Source of the DNA: Melitaea cinxia | Lineage: Eukaryota > Arthropoda > Insecta > Lepidoptera > Nymphalidae | DNA: 64,000 nucleotides | Reading direction: 5' to 3' | NCBI RefSeq assembly: GCF_905220565.1 | Contig: NC_059416.1 | Span: forward strand, 1,922,001 to 1,986,000 | In this document: positions 38,737 to 49,489 of the stretch, piece after piece | Position numbering within the stretch: the first letter of the stretch is position 1 | Layout: the number at the start of each line of letters is the position of its first letter | Made by a program: the position numbers and the translations under genes | The notes under the pieces: generated by a model | The model's database searches: none | The model's input: only the letters and a program-made list of their open reading frames with translations | What the model was told of the DNA's origin: nothing

Positions 38737-41703
38737 TTAATTTAAACATTGCAATACAAGTTTTTTATAAGTGCGGGGACTCGTCACAGCAATATCGATT
38801 GCGTTAAACAGATTGTTATAAGAACTAAGCATTCGATGCAGTGGAGATCGTCTACCAGCGTTTGTACGGCAGCGAGATGTGGCAAACATTTTAATAATAT
38901 TGCGACAGTGGGTTCTATTCGGCACTCCATAACATACTTGGTTCACAAGACCAGGACAATCATATCTATTGTGACACAAATCATACACAAACATAGCTTC
39001 AAGTTGACTACGTCTAGCTTCTAGGGTAATGAGATTATACTTCTTAAGCAACTGATCATACGGCATTCGACACAGACAACACCTGTAATGCATACTCTTT
39101 AAGAATTTAGCTTGAATGTTTTCGAGTATCGCAGTATATTTTTTGTATAACGGGTTCCACACAAGCACAGCATATTCGACCTGAGAGCGGACCAGAGCAT
39201 TATATAGAGTAATATAAGAGGATGTCTGTTTAAAATTAATGGATGCTCGCATAACAAAACCGAACATTTTGAAAGCTTTACTTCTAATATTTTCAATATG
39301 CATATCAAAATGTAGCTTACAATCCATCAAGACTCCAAGATCTCTGATGGATTTAACTGAATCTAATTGTACATTGCATAACTCATATTGAAAGCGACTA
39401 ACATATTTCTTTTTCGTGAAAGTGATGTGCTTACACTTGCTTATACTAAGTTCCATTTTGTTGTTTATACAGTAAGTAGAAAATCTATTAAGATCTGCTT
39501 GAAATTTGACGTGATCATTAAAACTGTCTATAGTATGGTAAATTTTTAAGTCGTCTGCATATAGTAAGATATTACAAAACTCAAAACAGTATTTTATGTC
39601 ATTAACAAATAGTAGGAAGAGTAAGGGACCCATTATCGAGCCCTGAGGAACACCAGACGTTATCAAAATAAATTCTGACTCACCACCATTGAAAGCAACT
39701 TTTTGAGTCCTATTAGTTATGTAAGACTTAAACCAGCGCCATAAATTACCACGAATGCCATTGAATGCCAGCTTTTCTAAAAGGATTTTATGATCAACTC
39801 TGTCAAAGGCCTTCCTAAAATCTGTGTAAACACAGTCGGTCTGTTTATTTTCATCAATGCTTTTAAATAAGTATGTTGTATAAACTAACAAATTCGTGTT
39901 GGTTGAACGACGGTTAACGAAGCCATGCTGTTCAGGAATTATTATGTTGTGCAGCGAAGGGTATATGGCATTATGAACAAGTTTCTCAAAGAGCTTTGAC
40001 AGGGCTGGCAGTATTGATATTGGTCGATAGTTCTCAACATTTGACCTATCGCCACATTTAAAGACTGGTATGATTCTAGCGGACTTCCAAATTGTTGGGA
40101 AAACGCCTTCACTTAGGCTTAAATTGAACAAATGATGTATCGGGCGGTACAAGACGGAAGCACAGGACCTAAGTAGAATAGGAGGTAGATTATCTAGACC
40201 AGAACTTTTAGTGACATCCAAGGCTCGCAATGCAGTCAAGATATCAGTTTCGGATATATATAAATCTGTTAAATTAAGATCTGAATTTACATTAACGTCA
40301 GAAATATTATTTACGTCGAAATCACATGGAACATTATTTGGTCCAAAAACTGATCTGAAATGCTGGGAGTATAACTGGCTTATGCTATCTGGACTACTTG
40401 CTGTAATACCATTATAATGAAATGTACTTGGAGAGTTGTGGTTCTTATTTTTATTATAGATATATTTCCAGAAATAATTAATATTTTTATTTACTTTTTC
40501 CTCCACTTCCTTCATATAAAGTTTATAGCTACTCTTTGATATGCTTCTAAATCTATCCCTGTACACAGCAAATTCTTCATAGTCAGACGGATTTTTGTAA
40601 GTTTTCCACTTTACCCAGGCTCTATTTTTATTCCTAAATATATGAATCAACGCTGAATTAAACCAAATGGGAAACTTAGTGGTCTTAACTAATTTTGTAG
40701 GCACATACTTCTTAATAATATTATAAATAACTTCATAGAATGCCGAGGTAGCGTGCTCAGTTTTTTTACCGTGAAATATTAATGCCCAATCAATCTCGTC
40801 AAGTGCCTCAGATATAGCAATAAAATTAGCCTTGTGAAAGTTATACTCAATCCTAGGTTTATTAGGAGTAGATATAAAATTACTACTTATAGGGACAAGC
40901 ACGTAAAAGGGCGGATGGTTTTTATCAGGAGGTACCAGTGGGACGGGAGCAGCATATGATTCACAATCACTTATGTCAGTAATAAACAAGTCAAGTATGC
41001 GGTTATTGTTATTTTTGAATTTATTCATTTGGAAAACAGTAAAACAGTTAATAAAATGATACAGGTACATGCACGATGAATTATAATTATTACATAATAT
41101 GGGTGTTAAATATTTTCCAGTGTCCCGCCATTCCATTCTAGGTAAATTATAGTCACCCAATACAATAAATCTGTCAATATCACCAAACTGAAACACTGAC
41201 TCCAAATCTTCCAGATGCTGTTTATAAATATGAGAGGGTACATTAGGCGGTATATAACTAGCACTGATTACACAGCAATAGTTACGCGTGTGTAGTTCAA
41301 TAAAAAGACTATCAACAAAAGGCGATGAGGACCCCAATGAAATCTCTAAGTTCCTTGACTTGACGCGGCTCGTTGGGGTAAATGGCCGCGCGCCCATGCC
41401 GATGCGAACAGCTACCAGCACACCGCCCCCGTCACGTCGTCCGCAACCGTCGCGGTCCCGGTCGCAGCGGAATACGTTATAACGAGCATCAATAAATTCA
41501 CTATCGCATATATTACTATTTAACCATGTTTCAGTAAGAACAATTACATCGTAATTATGAGAGAGAATATTCATATAAATAGTATTAAGTTTTGTTTTCA
41601 AGCCACGACAGTTCTGATAAAATACTGATAACACATATTTATCCATTGTTAAACCGAGTATATAAAACGTATTTAATAACATAATAATGCCGCCTACCCG
41701 CAA
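38737..41703 (-). CDS. LINE endonuclease / reverse transcriptase, intact
   Basis: 988-codon open frame. The Met at residue 20 (MDKYVLSVFYQNCRG) is the more likely start, since it directly precedes the endonuclease; the upstream Met gives a hydrophobic 19-residue extension. Endonuclease (about 20-280): N31, E58 in TETW, D184 and N186 in GDYN, D238 in ILDLF, H263 in KNHPP (the usual SDH reads KNH here). RT (about 500-790): D628 in DFRKAFD, SGVPQGS at 683-689, catalytic YADD at 715-718. The C-terminal part has Cys/His residues CCLCRM near residue 880, in a region that often forms a zinc-binding knuckle. No internal stop. The frame and poly(A) tail indicate a young insertion. Clade: Jockey or CR1 group, not resolved. 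Confidence 0.93.
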   Translation of the reverse strand: MRVGGIIMLLNTFYILGLTMDKYVLSVFYQNCRGLKTKLNTIYMNILSHNYDVIVLTETWLNSNICDSEFIDARYNVFRCDRDRDGCGRRDGGGVLVAVRIGMGARPFTPTSRVKSRNLEISLGSSSPFVDSLFIELHTRNYCCVISASYIPPNVPSHIYKQHLEDLESVFQFGDIDRFIVLGDYNLPRMEWRDTGKYLTPILCNNYNSSCMYLYHFINCFTVFQMNKFKNNNNRILDLFITDISDCESYAAPVPLVPPDKNHPPFYVLVPISSNFISTPNKPRIEYNFHKANFIAISEALDEIDWALIFHGKKTEHATSAFYEVIYNIIKKYVPTKLVKTTKFPIWFNSALIHIFRNKNRAWVKWKTYKNPSDYEEFAVYRDRFRSISKSSYKLYMKEVEEKVNKNINYFWKYIYNKNKNHNSPSTFHYNGITASSPDSISQLYSQHFRSVFGPNNVPCDFDVNNISDVNVNSDLNLTDLYISETDILTALRALDVTKSSGLDNLPPILLRSCASVLYRPIHHLFNLSLSEGVFPTIWKSARIIPVFKCGDRSNVENYRPISILPALSKLFEKLVHNAIYPSLHNIIIPEQHGFVNRRSTNTNLLVYTTYLFKSIDENKQTDCVYTDFRKAFDRVDHKILLEKLAFNGIRGNLWRWFKSYITNRTQKVAFNGGESEFILITSGVPQGSIMGPLLFLLFVNDIKYCFEFCNILLYADDLKIYHTIDSFNDHVKFQADLNRFSTYCINNKMELSISKCKHITFTKKKYVSRFQYELCNVQLDSVKSIRDLGVLMDCKLHFDMHIENIRSKAFKMFGFVMRASINFKQTSSYITLYNALVRSQVEYAVLVWNPLYKKYTAILENIQAKFLKSMHYRCCLCRMPYDQLLKKYNLITLEARRSQLEAMFVYDLCHNRYDCPGLVNQVCYGVPNRTHCRNIIKMFATSRCRTNAGRRSPLHRMLSSYNNLFNAIDIAVTSPRTYKKLVLQCLN

Positions 41704-41819
41704 ATCTCAAATAAAAACATAAATAGTAAATATTTAATCGCAGCTGATTTAAAAAAACATAGAACCTAAATACAATATACTTAATATTCCTAAGTTTGCC
41801 TGCAATACAAAATATATTA

Positions 41820-42430
41820 TAAAAATATGATAATATAAAAATAAATATTTTATCACACTGCCAGTAAATACATAAAAGTTCATCATAGTAAAAAAATACT
41901 AATCGAAGACGCATAGCCACAACAAAAGTAACCGTAAACACACCACTCCAGTCACCAATAGCTGTGCTTGCATAAAACGCGACGGAGACATAATAATATA
42001 ATAGTCGTATAAAAATTAAAAATAACAAAAAACTATGTATGATAAATATATTACAGTTAAGCTTTATATATAATAAATAAAAAATAATTACATTGCTATA
42101 AGGGTACAAGCCCACCACTACAAGTTCACAATGGTAATAAAGCAATAAGCACGCCCTGAAAGCAGTAACAGAAGCAGACGTAAACATGTTACTCAAGCCA
42201 CTCATAGCTATGTTTGCATTGAACGCAACAGAGACGTAATATAATAGTTTTATACAATACAGAAACAACACAACGACACGTATTACATGATAACAAAGCT
42301 TTATATGTACTAAGGGAAAAATAAAAATATTATTATAGGAGTGCGAACCCTCTACTTGTAAATAGTAAAAAAAGATGTTACTTGAACTTGGAGATGTCAG
42401 CTGATGTTTTAATAGCAATAACGGGCGATG
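41820..42430. repeat. Tandem 233-245-bp repeats upstream of the LINE ORF
   Basis: AAGTTCATCATAGTA at 41877 aligns with AAGTTCACAATGGTA at 42122. TTGCATAAAACGCGACGGAG at about 41968 aligns with TTGCATTGAACGCAACAGAG at 42214. ATAATATAATAGTCGTATAA aligns with GTAATATAATAGTTTTATAC. A third, partial unit starts near 42355 (GTAAATAGTAAAAAAAGATG). The open frame of 286 codons crossing this region (41639-42499, minus) is a by-product; its low-complexity Tyr/Phe/Leu composition repeats with the DNA units. Confidence 0.75.
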
Positions 42431-42530
42431 TATCCGATTTGCGAGCGAGAATTGTGCCATGCTTAATCCATACATATTTATAATCACACTGCTTAGCAAC
42501 TTCCCGACACCGGCGAAATAATAGATTATC

Positions 42531-42767
42531 CTAATTTATTTATTTAAATATATAATTTATTTATTTTTTGATTTATCCTAAAGTGACAGCTAACTCCGTA
42601 AATAGTTAAAATACGAACAGTGTAATAGATTAATTGCGTAGATAAAATTAAATCATGATTATGTTTCCTTAACGGTTCTTACTTTCACCCAAAAGAAAAA
42701 AAGTTGTGACAGGTTAAAGCAAAAAAAAAACTTAAAATTGTTTTTTCTCAAAACAGCCCTTGTGCAC
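42531..42767. other. Residual DNA-element sequence, no gene
   Basis: AT-rich DNA between the LINE 5' end and the right inverted terminus; A-run at 42721-42730. Confidence 0.5.
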
Positions 42768-42794
42768 GTTAGCAGTTTTGCCTATTCAGCGACG
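42768..42794 (-). repeat. Right terminal inverted repeat
   Basis: Reverse complement reads CGTCGCTGAATAGGCAAAAC followed by TGCTAAC; partner of 35281-35307. Confidence 0.75.
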
Positions 42795-42804
42795 ATATGT
42801 ACGA

Positions 42805-42860
42805 TAAAAAATAAGTGCTGAGTTTCTTGCCGATACTTCTCACATTAACTGTTATTAATT
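42805..42860 (+). repeat. Family G fragment
   Basis: GTGCTGAGTTTCTTGCCGAT and ACTTCTC, the core of family G. Confidence 0.5.
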
Positions 42861-43104
42861 AATATAAAAATATTGTAAAAAGACATTTGTTGAAAAATAC
42901 CCTTAACGCGTCACAAGATAGGTCCACTTAAGCTTAAAGAGCTGTTTTTATTTGACAATTTTTTTTCTAGTCTAAATATGTTAAAAACGGTACCTACAAA
43001 GTATAGAGATTTATTTGAATGCCTATAATATTAAGAAAATATAAATCAGTCAAATAGAAACACTACTCATTTGTAAATCTATCTTGTGACTAAACCGTGA
43101 TTTT

Positions 43105-43200
43105 TTGTACGCGCTTCAGCCTGTAATATCCCACAGCTGGGCATAGGCCTCTTTCCTCTTGTAGGAGAAGGATTCTTCTACGCAGCTCAGAAGTGGTACA
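43105..43200 (-). mobile_element. SINE family D, tail fragment
   Basis: GCTTCAGCCTGTAATATCCC, ACAGCTGGGCATAGGCCTC and TGTAGGAGAAGGATTCTTC; the rest is missing (5' truncation). Confidence 0.75.
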
Positions 43201-43394
43201 AAGTATATGTGGTTCAATCAAATGCCTTTCACTCGTACCCTGTACACAAAATAGCTCAAAATTTAGTCATGCATTCAATATATGCGTGCAAGAAGTAGTT
43301 TAAGTTCAATTATAAACCTTTCTTGTTGCTAAACTATTGATCCTTTTTGATTGATATTTTATATGCTATATGCTATGCTATAGCTTGGATATGT

Positions 43395-43640
43395 AGTAGT
43401 TAAAAATCGAGGATGGCTATAGAATAAGCAAGTTGAAGTGGCAGTGGACTGGTCACCTGTGTCGCAGGACCGATGGAAGTTGTAGCAGACGTTACTGGAA
43501 ACGCGTCTTGACAAACTCAGTGTGGGACGCCCTCCGGCCCGCTGAACCGACGATCTACGTAAGATTGCCGGTGTAGGCGAACTTGGGGAGACCTTTCTCC
43601 AGCAATTGACTGTAATAGGCTGAACTGACAGACTGAGTAT
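43395..43640 (+). mobile_element. RTE-type LINE 3' end, degraded
   Basis: CAAGTTGAAGTGGCAGTGGA, TGTCGCAGGACCGATGGAAG and GACGCCCTCCGGCCCGC correspond to the SKLKWQWAGHLCRR...GRPPARW region. A deletion removes the codons before GAACTTGGGGAGACC. Ends AGGCTGAACTGACAGACTGA. Confidence 0.8.
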
Positions 43641-43644
43641 AGAA

Positions 43645-43700
43645 TATTTTTTCTCTCAAATTAACGCGGATGAAATCGCGAAGTACAGCCAGTATGGTGT
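43645..43700. repeat. Family F fragment
   Basis: TTCTCTCAAATTAACGCGG followed by ATGAAATCGCGAAGTACAGC, as at the end of 29440-29620. Confidence 0.5.
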
Positions 43701-44679
43701 ATGTGATTTAACTTAATGCCTCTAACTTGTACCCTGTGCACAAATTAGTTTAAAATTTGCTCATGCGTTAAATATGTGGAGCTCATTTCTTCCCATTTAT
43801 TTATACCAGTATTGAGGAGTCCAATCACGGTTGGAGAGTGTTAATTTATCGGCCCTACCGCCTGCCCTGCGGAGCTATGCGGGGCACGCGCACTGTGAGT
43901 TACTGATGTGACATTATAGTTGAGGTACGCGGATTTAGAATTTTAAAGGGTTTAGGACTGCAGTGCGAGAGGGGGCGAGAGCGTTTTTTTTATTGTAACA
44001 GTTATATAGTAAGCGATTCTTACATAAGTGCGTGGAAATGTATCTATGTGCTTTTGAATAAATGCACTAAATTTCATATTTGCTTTTTTGTGTTAATTAT
44101 TGTCAGGAGTAGGTTTTGTATACAATAATTTCAAAAATATAGTGATTGGCGATTTAAAGATTACTATATCAGCTAGTTTTTGTAGAGGTAATGCCCTAGA
44201 ATAATAAAGTATTATTATATGATTCTTTTAACATTGAATTATTATTCAATGAAAAAAAATATTCAATCACTTATAACAAAAAAATATATTATTTTCTAAA
44301 AAACTTATCTCAAAAGGTTAAATAATAAATAACCTGGTTAAATAGTAAATAGCCTGGTTTTGACACATAGGTATTGAATAAGTCCGATTTGAGATGTCTT
44401 TCTTATCTTACGATGTACATACATCGGAGAACAAATATAAAATACATATATACGAATGATTCATCGCTCCCGCTACCTCCTATGCCTAAAACCCTATCCT
44501 CAAAGTCCGTTCGTTAAATGTCTAATAGTTTCCCGGTATCCGTATTCCCGGCGCATTCCTCATAAACAACACTGTTGTTATTAATATGTTGTAACACACA
44601 ACATTATCGCGTTTCGACAATTACACTCACTACTTTACAGTCTATCTTTGTGTGATCTATGTGTATTTTATTCTGTTGA
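43701..44679. other. Unique stretch with a GC-rich patch, no gene
   Basis: 43845-44000 (GCCCTACCGCCTGCCCTGCG, GTGCGAGAGGGGGCGAGAGC) is GC-rich and not repeated in the window. No open frame of note. Confidence 0.35.
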
Positions 44680-44985
44680 GTACATTATGCATTTGATAGT
44701 TATTATGGTTAACTTTAAAAATATGGACTATGATAATAATGTGGAATTAGTGACGCTGTATTTAATGCAAGATATTACGAATTTTGTACTAAAACACAGT
44801 TTATATATTAATTTCAAAAGAGTAACTGCGGAGTTTCTTGCCGATTCTTCTCTGCAGAATCTACAATCCGAATCGGTGGTAGCTTCACTTTTAAAAAGAA
44901 TAATCAGTTTAAAATTTCAATTCGTAAAATGTCGATTCGGAAGTGCTTTTGAGATCCATTTGAACAGTAATTTTCGATTTTGATA
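44680..44985 (+). repeat. Family G repeat, longest copy
   Basis: TTAGTGACGCTGTATTTAAT, AGAGTAACTGCGGAGTTTCT, TCTGCAGAATCTACAATCC and ATCGGTGGTAGCTTCACTTT. The first block recurs on the minus strand at 48180-48260. An open frame of 111 codons spans it; function unknown. Confidence 0.6.
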
Positions 44986-45869
44986 AAAAAATAAGTTAGA
45001 TTAAGTACATTATTATTAGATATCTATCTACGATTTTTAGTCATCAAAATTTTGAAAATCGAAATTTAAACAATGAAATGTGTAAGCTAATCCTTAAATT
45101 ATTTATTTCAATAATACATTAGGAGTTTTATTTAGATTGTAGAGTTATACTTAATAAAAAATACATTCGTTCAAAAACCAAAATTTATTTATTATAATAA
45201 TTAGAACGGTTTACCAACCAATTGCATCAGATGTTCAACAGATAGAACAAAAAAAAAAATTAGTTCGTCTTTTACCAAACTAAAACAAAAATTATTTTTT
45301 TAGTTCGACTTTTAACAAATTTTAAATTATATTTGTTGTAATTCAACTCTTTCCAAAAAATGTTTTTTTTATCCCATTTAATGTAAAAGAACTGAGTAAC
45401 ACAGTTAAAATATTACAATTGAAAGCTCTTTCTTAACGGTAACGCGTTAGAATTTTCTGGAAAATCCTAACATAATGTACTGCTGTGTTTTCCAAACTAA
45501 AATACGACTATCGAGTTTCACATTCAAATTACATCTAGAAACTTTCTTACACATTGAATACTGGAAAGTTTTAACACTTATGCTTGCGTGTGGATATGTT
45601 CCAAATTCTAATTAACTTTTAGCGCTAAAAATAAGATTAATATTTTTTTTTTATTCAAATTAAACCCAAATACCTTTTTTATTTTATTTTATTAAAAGAA
45701 TAAAAGAAATATTAGATACAAAATAAATATATAAGTGTCTTCTATCCTGATCCTTGGGATGAAATCAAAATCAAATCTTAAAAGTATGGAGGATAAATGC
45801 ACAACGACAACACACACGGTGATCGAGACCATAATAAACAATCCAATCGTAAAACCTTTACAAATCAGT
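44986..45869. other. AT-rich unique stretch, no gene
   Basis: Nothing recognised. Confidence 0.4.
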
Positions 45870-46095
45870 CATTTCCTATCGCAGTCCACTGCTGGACATA
45901 GGCCTTTCCAAGTTTCCGCCAGAGCCAAGGCTAATTATAAGCTTGGTGCATGTGGTAATCATCATCATCATCATCACTTCAGCCTATCGCAGTCCACTCC
46001 TGTAAACAGGCCTTCCCAAGTTCGAGCCAGACGTCCCGTTTCTTCGCAATCCTTATCTAGCTCCCTTACGTAGATCGTCGGTCCAGCGGGTCGGA
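45870..46095 (-). mobile_element. Two tandem RTE tail fragments
   Basis: First: 45870-45930 (CCTATCGCAGTCCACTGCTG, AGGCCTTTCCAAG). Second: 45959-46095, beginning with an ATCATCATC tail, then CTTCAGCCTATCGCAGTCC, GTTCGAGCCAGACGTCCCG and TTACGTAGATCGTCGGTCCA. Both on the minus strand. Confidence 0.75.
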
Positions 46096-46149
46096 GCTCG
46101 TTCCAGACTGGATTATGCATCTGATAGTGAAACCAACTACAGTACGAAA

Positions 46150-46530
46150 GATTTTGAAGTTAAAATTCTTTAAGTACGCTTAACTTGGGGAGTAAGTGGT
46201 GAATGCGTGACGAGAGTGTTACGGAAAGTGTATCGGGTGAGGCGAAGGGAAGTTGAGATGGAGATATAAGTTATGTATAGAAGATAGAAGTTTTGCTTCA
46301 GTCGTGTGGTCTAAAGGACACTCGTTTTTAAAGTAAAACTTCTTTATGCACGCTTGATTTGAAGATAAAGCTGGTGAATACGTGACGACAGCGTTACGAA
46401 AAGTGATTGGGCGAGGTGAACGGAGCGATCGAGAGGTGCGAGCAAACATTTTCTTTCTCTCTTTCTCTCATAGTTACGTTTCATATGTCTAAGACACAGT
46501 CGTGTAGTCTAAAGCGCACTCGTTTTTTTA
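46150..46530 (+). repeat. Family E repeat, head-to-tail dimer
   Basis: Unit 1 about 46155-46330 and unit 2 about 46331-46530, each starting (A)AGTTAAAATTCTTTA / AAGTAAAACTTCTTTA, containing GTTACG(G/A)AAAGTG, and ending AGTCGTGTGGTCTAAAGGAC or AGTCGTGTAGTCTAAAGCGC with ACTCGTTTTT. Confidence 0.75.
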
Positions 46531-48179
46531 ATTATTTAGTTCTTTTTTATTTTAATAATATATTTATTAATAATTAATTTTATTAATTTACTAATGATTA
46601 AATTAATTATTTTATTAATAATATTTACAGATATTGGCACGAGATTTTTCTTTAATGGAACCGAACATTGAAGGTCAAAGTTGAACTATGAATGTCAATG
46701 CAAATTAATTATCTTTTCATTTACATACACCGAGTTGCTAATAATGATACGTATCATGTGTCTACTTTACTTAGCATTTACTGATATATACATTACTCTA
46801 TAAAATATATACTATCAGTGGAATGTTTTATTACATTTTATTTTGTCGAAAAAAACCTACTATTGGTCATATCTCCATTACAGTCATACGCATGCAGAAA
46901 TAAGATATATACATGTTAGACATTCTCCCACATGCACATGCAAATTTCTTCCGGGTGACAACAGGCACAAAGCTTTATCTACGAACACTATAAAGAAAGT
47001 CGCTCCACTTAAAAATGCGAAAAGACTCGTTAATTTTACATTAAAATATTAAGTGGATCACATATAAATAGGCAACTTTCACCGATCAATATTCCCTATA
47101 ACACACAAATAAAGCCCACCGATCAATATCGATCACTGATAGCGATTGAAACTCCAATAGGATTACAATCGATGCATTCTAAGTGTTTATATGAGATTCT
47201 AGCTGCATACACCGCCCTGGGCGCAGGAAACCGAATCATCGCTGACTCCATTAAAATATTACATCCAAGCTTGGTTTGAATTTTAAATTTATTAAGCTGT
47301 TTCTACATTGTAAAAGATTAGTTTTATATATTTTTTTTTTATAATTGGTAAAATTTTGATAAAATTGGTTTGATGTTATCTGTGATTTATGTGACGTTTG
47401 ACGTTTGACAGCACATTACAGATAACTGAACTAACAGTTATTTTAAAATTATGTTCAAGAATTTTTTAAATAATGTCTTGAATAAATTGGAACTTAACTG
47501 AAACAGAATTTTTTTAAATATTTTCTTTTACTTGTATTACATTGCTAAATAGTTATTATCTTCTGTCATTATATATTTTTTGTATATATCATTAAATCGT
47601 ATTTCGACTAAAAATGATTTTTTATAAAATAATTTTTAATAAATATAATAATAATAATTTCTTTAATAATAAAATTCGATATACACATATCCTTATCCAA
47701 CAAAAGCCAATTACTTCCAACAATAAAACACGCTAACAATAACCTAATAACAAAACAAATTTACTTTAAAACAATAAATCGTTTCCAGAAAACAAAACAT
47801 TAAACCACCCAAATTACGGACACCTTATAAAACTTATTACAGACAAGACCTCAATGACATAAATTATAAAAATGTTGCTATATGTAGAAAAATTATTATA
47901 AATAAATTATTATTGTTAAGTGTGTTGCTAAGCGCAAAATTCGCAAAACTCGAGAACGACTGGATCGATTCAACCGTTTTTTTAATTATTTTAAATATTT
48001 CTTTGAAGGTGCTTACGAAAAAAAAAAAAATAGGATAATTGTTAAATTACAGAAAACAGTGATCATTTTAACTTTTTTAATTCTTCCAAATTAAAATAAA
48101 ATATTCCTTTATTCGTGTGGATTTGTATCGTCATTTAAAAATTAAAGATGCGAAAAATCAATCATACTGAAGCTCGAAG
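46531..48179. other. AT-rich unique stretch, no gene
   Basis: About 1.65 kb. Traces: 47200-47235 (CTAGCTGCATACACCGCCCTG) non-repetitive; 47920-48010 (GCGCAAAATTCGCAAAACTC, CTGGATCGATTCAACCG) resembles family F edges. No coding sequence. Confidence 0.4.
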
Positions 48180-48260
48180 CATCGACTCACACACAAGTTG
48201 CTCTTTTAAAAAAACTTATATCTTGTATGAAATACAGCGTCACTAAACCTATGTACGCAT
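48180..48260 (-). repeat. Family G fragment
   Basis: Minus strand matches the TTAGTGACGCTGTATTTCAT block of the copy at 44680. Confidence 0.55.
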
Positions 48261-48284
48261 CTTTATCATTGGCTTGTGTTGGAT

Positions 48285-48590
48285 AAAGATATATCGCCAA
48301 AAATGGCCTGAACTCATATATTTTGCCCACAGTAACCACGCTGGGCAGGCGGGTTGGTGTCCGCAGGCTTTGTCGCACCGAAGACGCTGCTGCCCGTCTT
48401 CAGCCTGTGTATTTGAAAGCCAGCAGTTGGATGGTTATCCCGTCATCGGTCGGTTTTTTAATTTTCAAGGTGGTGGTGAAACTGTGTTATCTCTTAGTCG
48501 CCTCTTACAAGTTACGACACCCACGGGAAAAGAGGGTTATATTAGGGCTATATTCTTTACTGCTGCAACACACACAACAACACAAGCATA
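48285..48590 (-). mobile_element. SINE family B, tail-truncated
   Basis: AATGGCCTGAACTCATATAT, GCACCGAAGACGCTGCTGCC, GTTATCCCGTCATCGGTCGG and GTCGCCTCTTACAAGTTACG. The canonical RTE tail at the low-coordinate side is replaced by unrelated sequence. Confidence 0.75.
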
Positions 48591-48914
48591 ATCTTGAGCC
48601 GAATAATACGATTTAGCTACTAAATACTTGTATGAATAAAGAATAGTATTCTCAATGCATGACTGTTATAAAAGTATGCATAGCATTATTCTCCGAACGC
48701 TCGGTGTGGTCAACTAGGCAGTGGGTATGCGCTTGGCTTGCGTTTGATTGTTTTAACATAACTAATATGCACTATGCTTTATGAATTATAATGTACAGTG
48801 TTGCAGCCTTATTTTGTTTGAATGGAATAAATTGTTGCCAGCTTTTATAATTTTAGTTATATTGTTATTGATTGTGTTAGATGATAAATAATTTTGTGAA
48901 ATAATCTTGATGAT
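48591..48914. other. Unique stretch, no gene
   Basis: Nothing recognised. Confidence 0.4.
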
Positions 48915-49085
48915 AACTAAGGTATGGCATAGAAGGAAATATCTTGCTTAAAATGGAACCGACTAGGAGAGTACCTCGACCAAATCACAGCAGTTCCTGT
49001 GGAGAGTAAGGTGACCAGAGCTAGTGGTAGAGCCGGCATTGCGATGCTTCTGGTGTTAATTGCAGGCGTCTATAAAATTGTTTTT
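48915..49085 (-). repeat. Family C repeat, diverged and deleted
   Basis: GGCATAGAAGGAAATATCTTG, GAGAGTACCTCGACC, AAGGTGACCAGAGCTAGTG and GCATTGCGATGCTTCTGG. Confidence 0.7.
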
Positions 49086-49329
49086 CAAATCATCCACTCT
49101 ATTTCACTGCGGGTTTGTGGATAAGTAATTTAATTAGTTATAATTATTGATAATAGCTATTATTAATATTCATATGTAAAGTATTTGACCCTACAGTTTT
49201 TTTAACACCCTTAATTATACTATGGTTGGCAAACGAGCTTTTACTGGGGGTAAAGTCCATAGTAGCTCCACCCTTTTTAGTTCTACGCCCACAAATCTAG
49301 ATATGATCAATCTATAATATTACGTTTAT

Positions 49330-49480
49330 TACAAAAGCTTGCTTCCCACCGCGGCTTCACCCGTTCGGCCCTTTAGGCTATTCCGTTATTGCCATTAAAA
49401 CCAAGCCTATGTTGTACTGGTGTAAGAGTTTTTGAAATCGGTTCAGGTATTTCGTACTCGTACTCGTAGTACCTATAGTT
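49330..49480. repeat. Family F fragment (reversed)
   Basis: TCCCACCGCGGCTTCACCCG, TTTAGGCTATTCCGTTATTG and TTGAAATCGGTTCAGGTATT. Confidence 0.5.
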
Positions 49481-49489
49481 GAACCAAAA

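Larger units (their letters stand above)
38540..42530 (-). mobile_element. Long Jockey/CR1-like LINE with 5' tandem repeats
   Basis: Minus-strand element of about 4 kb. The 3' end is a poly(A) tail (T-run at 38540-38564); a short 3'UTR follows the stop codon at 38737. One long ORF spans 38737-41703. Upstream of it are about 2.5 tandem repeats of 233-245 bp (41820-42430). The 5' boundary near 42530 is estimated from where repeats end and AT-rich DNA begins. No target-site duplication was found. No ORF1 is seen. Confidence 0.8.
35281..42794. mobile_element. Decayed DNA element enclosing two LINE insertions
   Basis: Left end CGTCGCTGAATAGGCAAAAC (35281-35300) and right end GTTTTGCCTATTCAGCGACG (42775-42794) are exact inverted copies, with similarity extending about 7 bases further inward. 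ATAT lies directly outside both (35277-35280 and 42795-42798). Because ATAT is palindromic, a 4-bp duplication and a TA duplication cannot be told apart. Subtracting the two LINEs leaves about 1.8 kb of AT-rich DNA with coding-like scraps at 35812-36059 and 38267-38437. The superfamily is not recognised. Confidence 0.65.

Noticed and set aside
41639..42499. A 286-codon minus-strand frame that might have been a LINE ORF1 or a membrane protein
   Set aside because: Its composition is low-complexity Tyr/Phe/Leu/Ile, it repeats with the 245-bp DNA units, and it contains no coiled coil, RRM or zinc knuckle.
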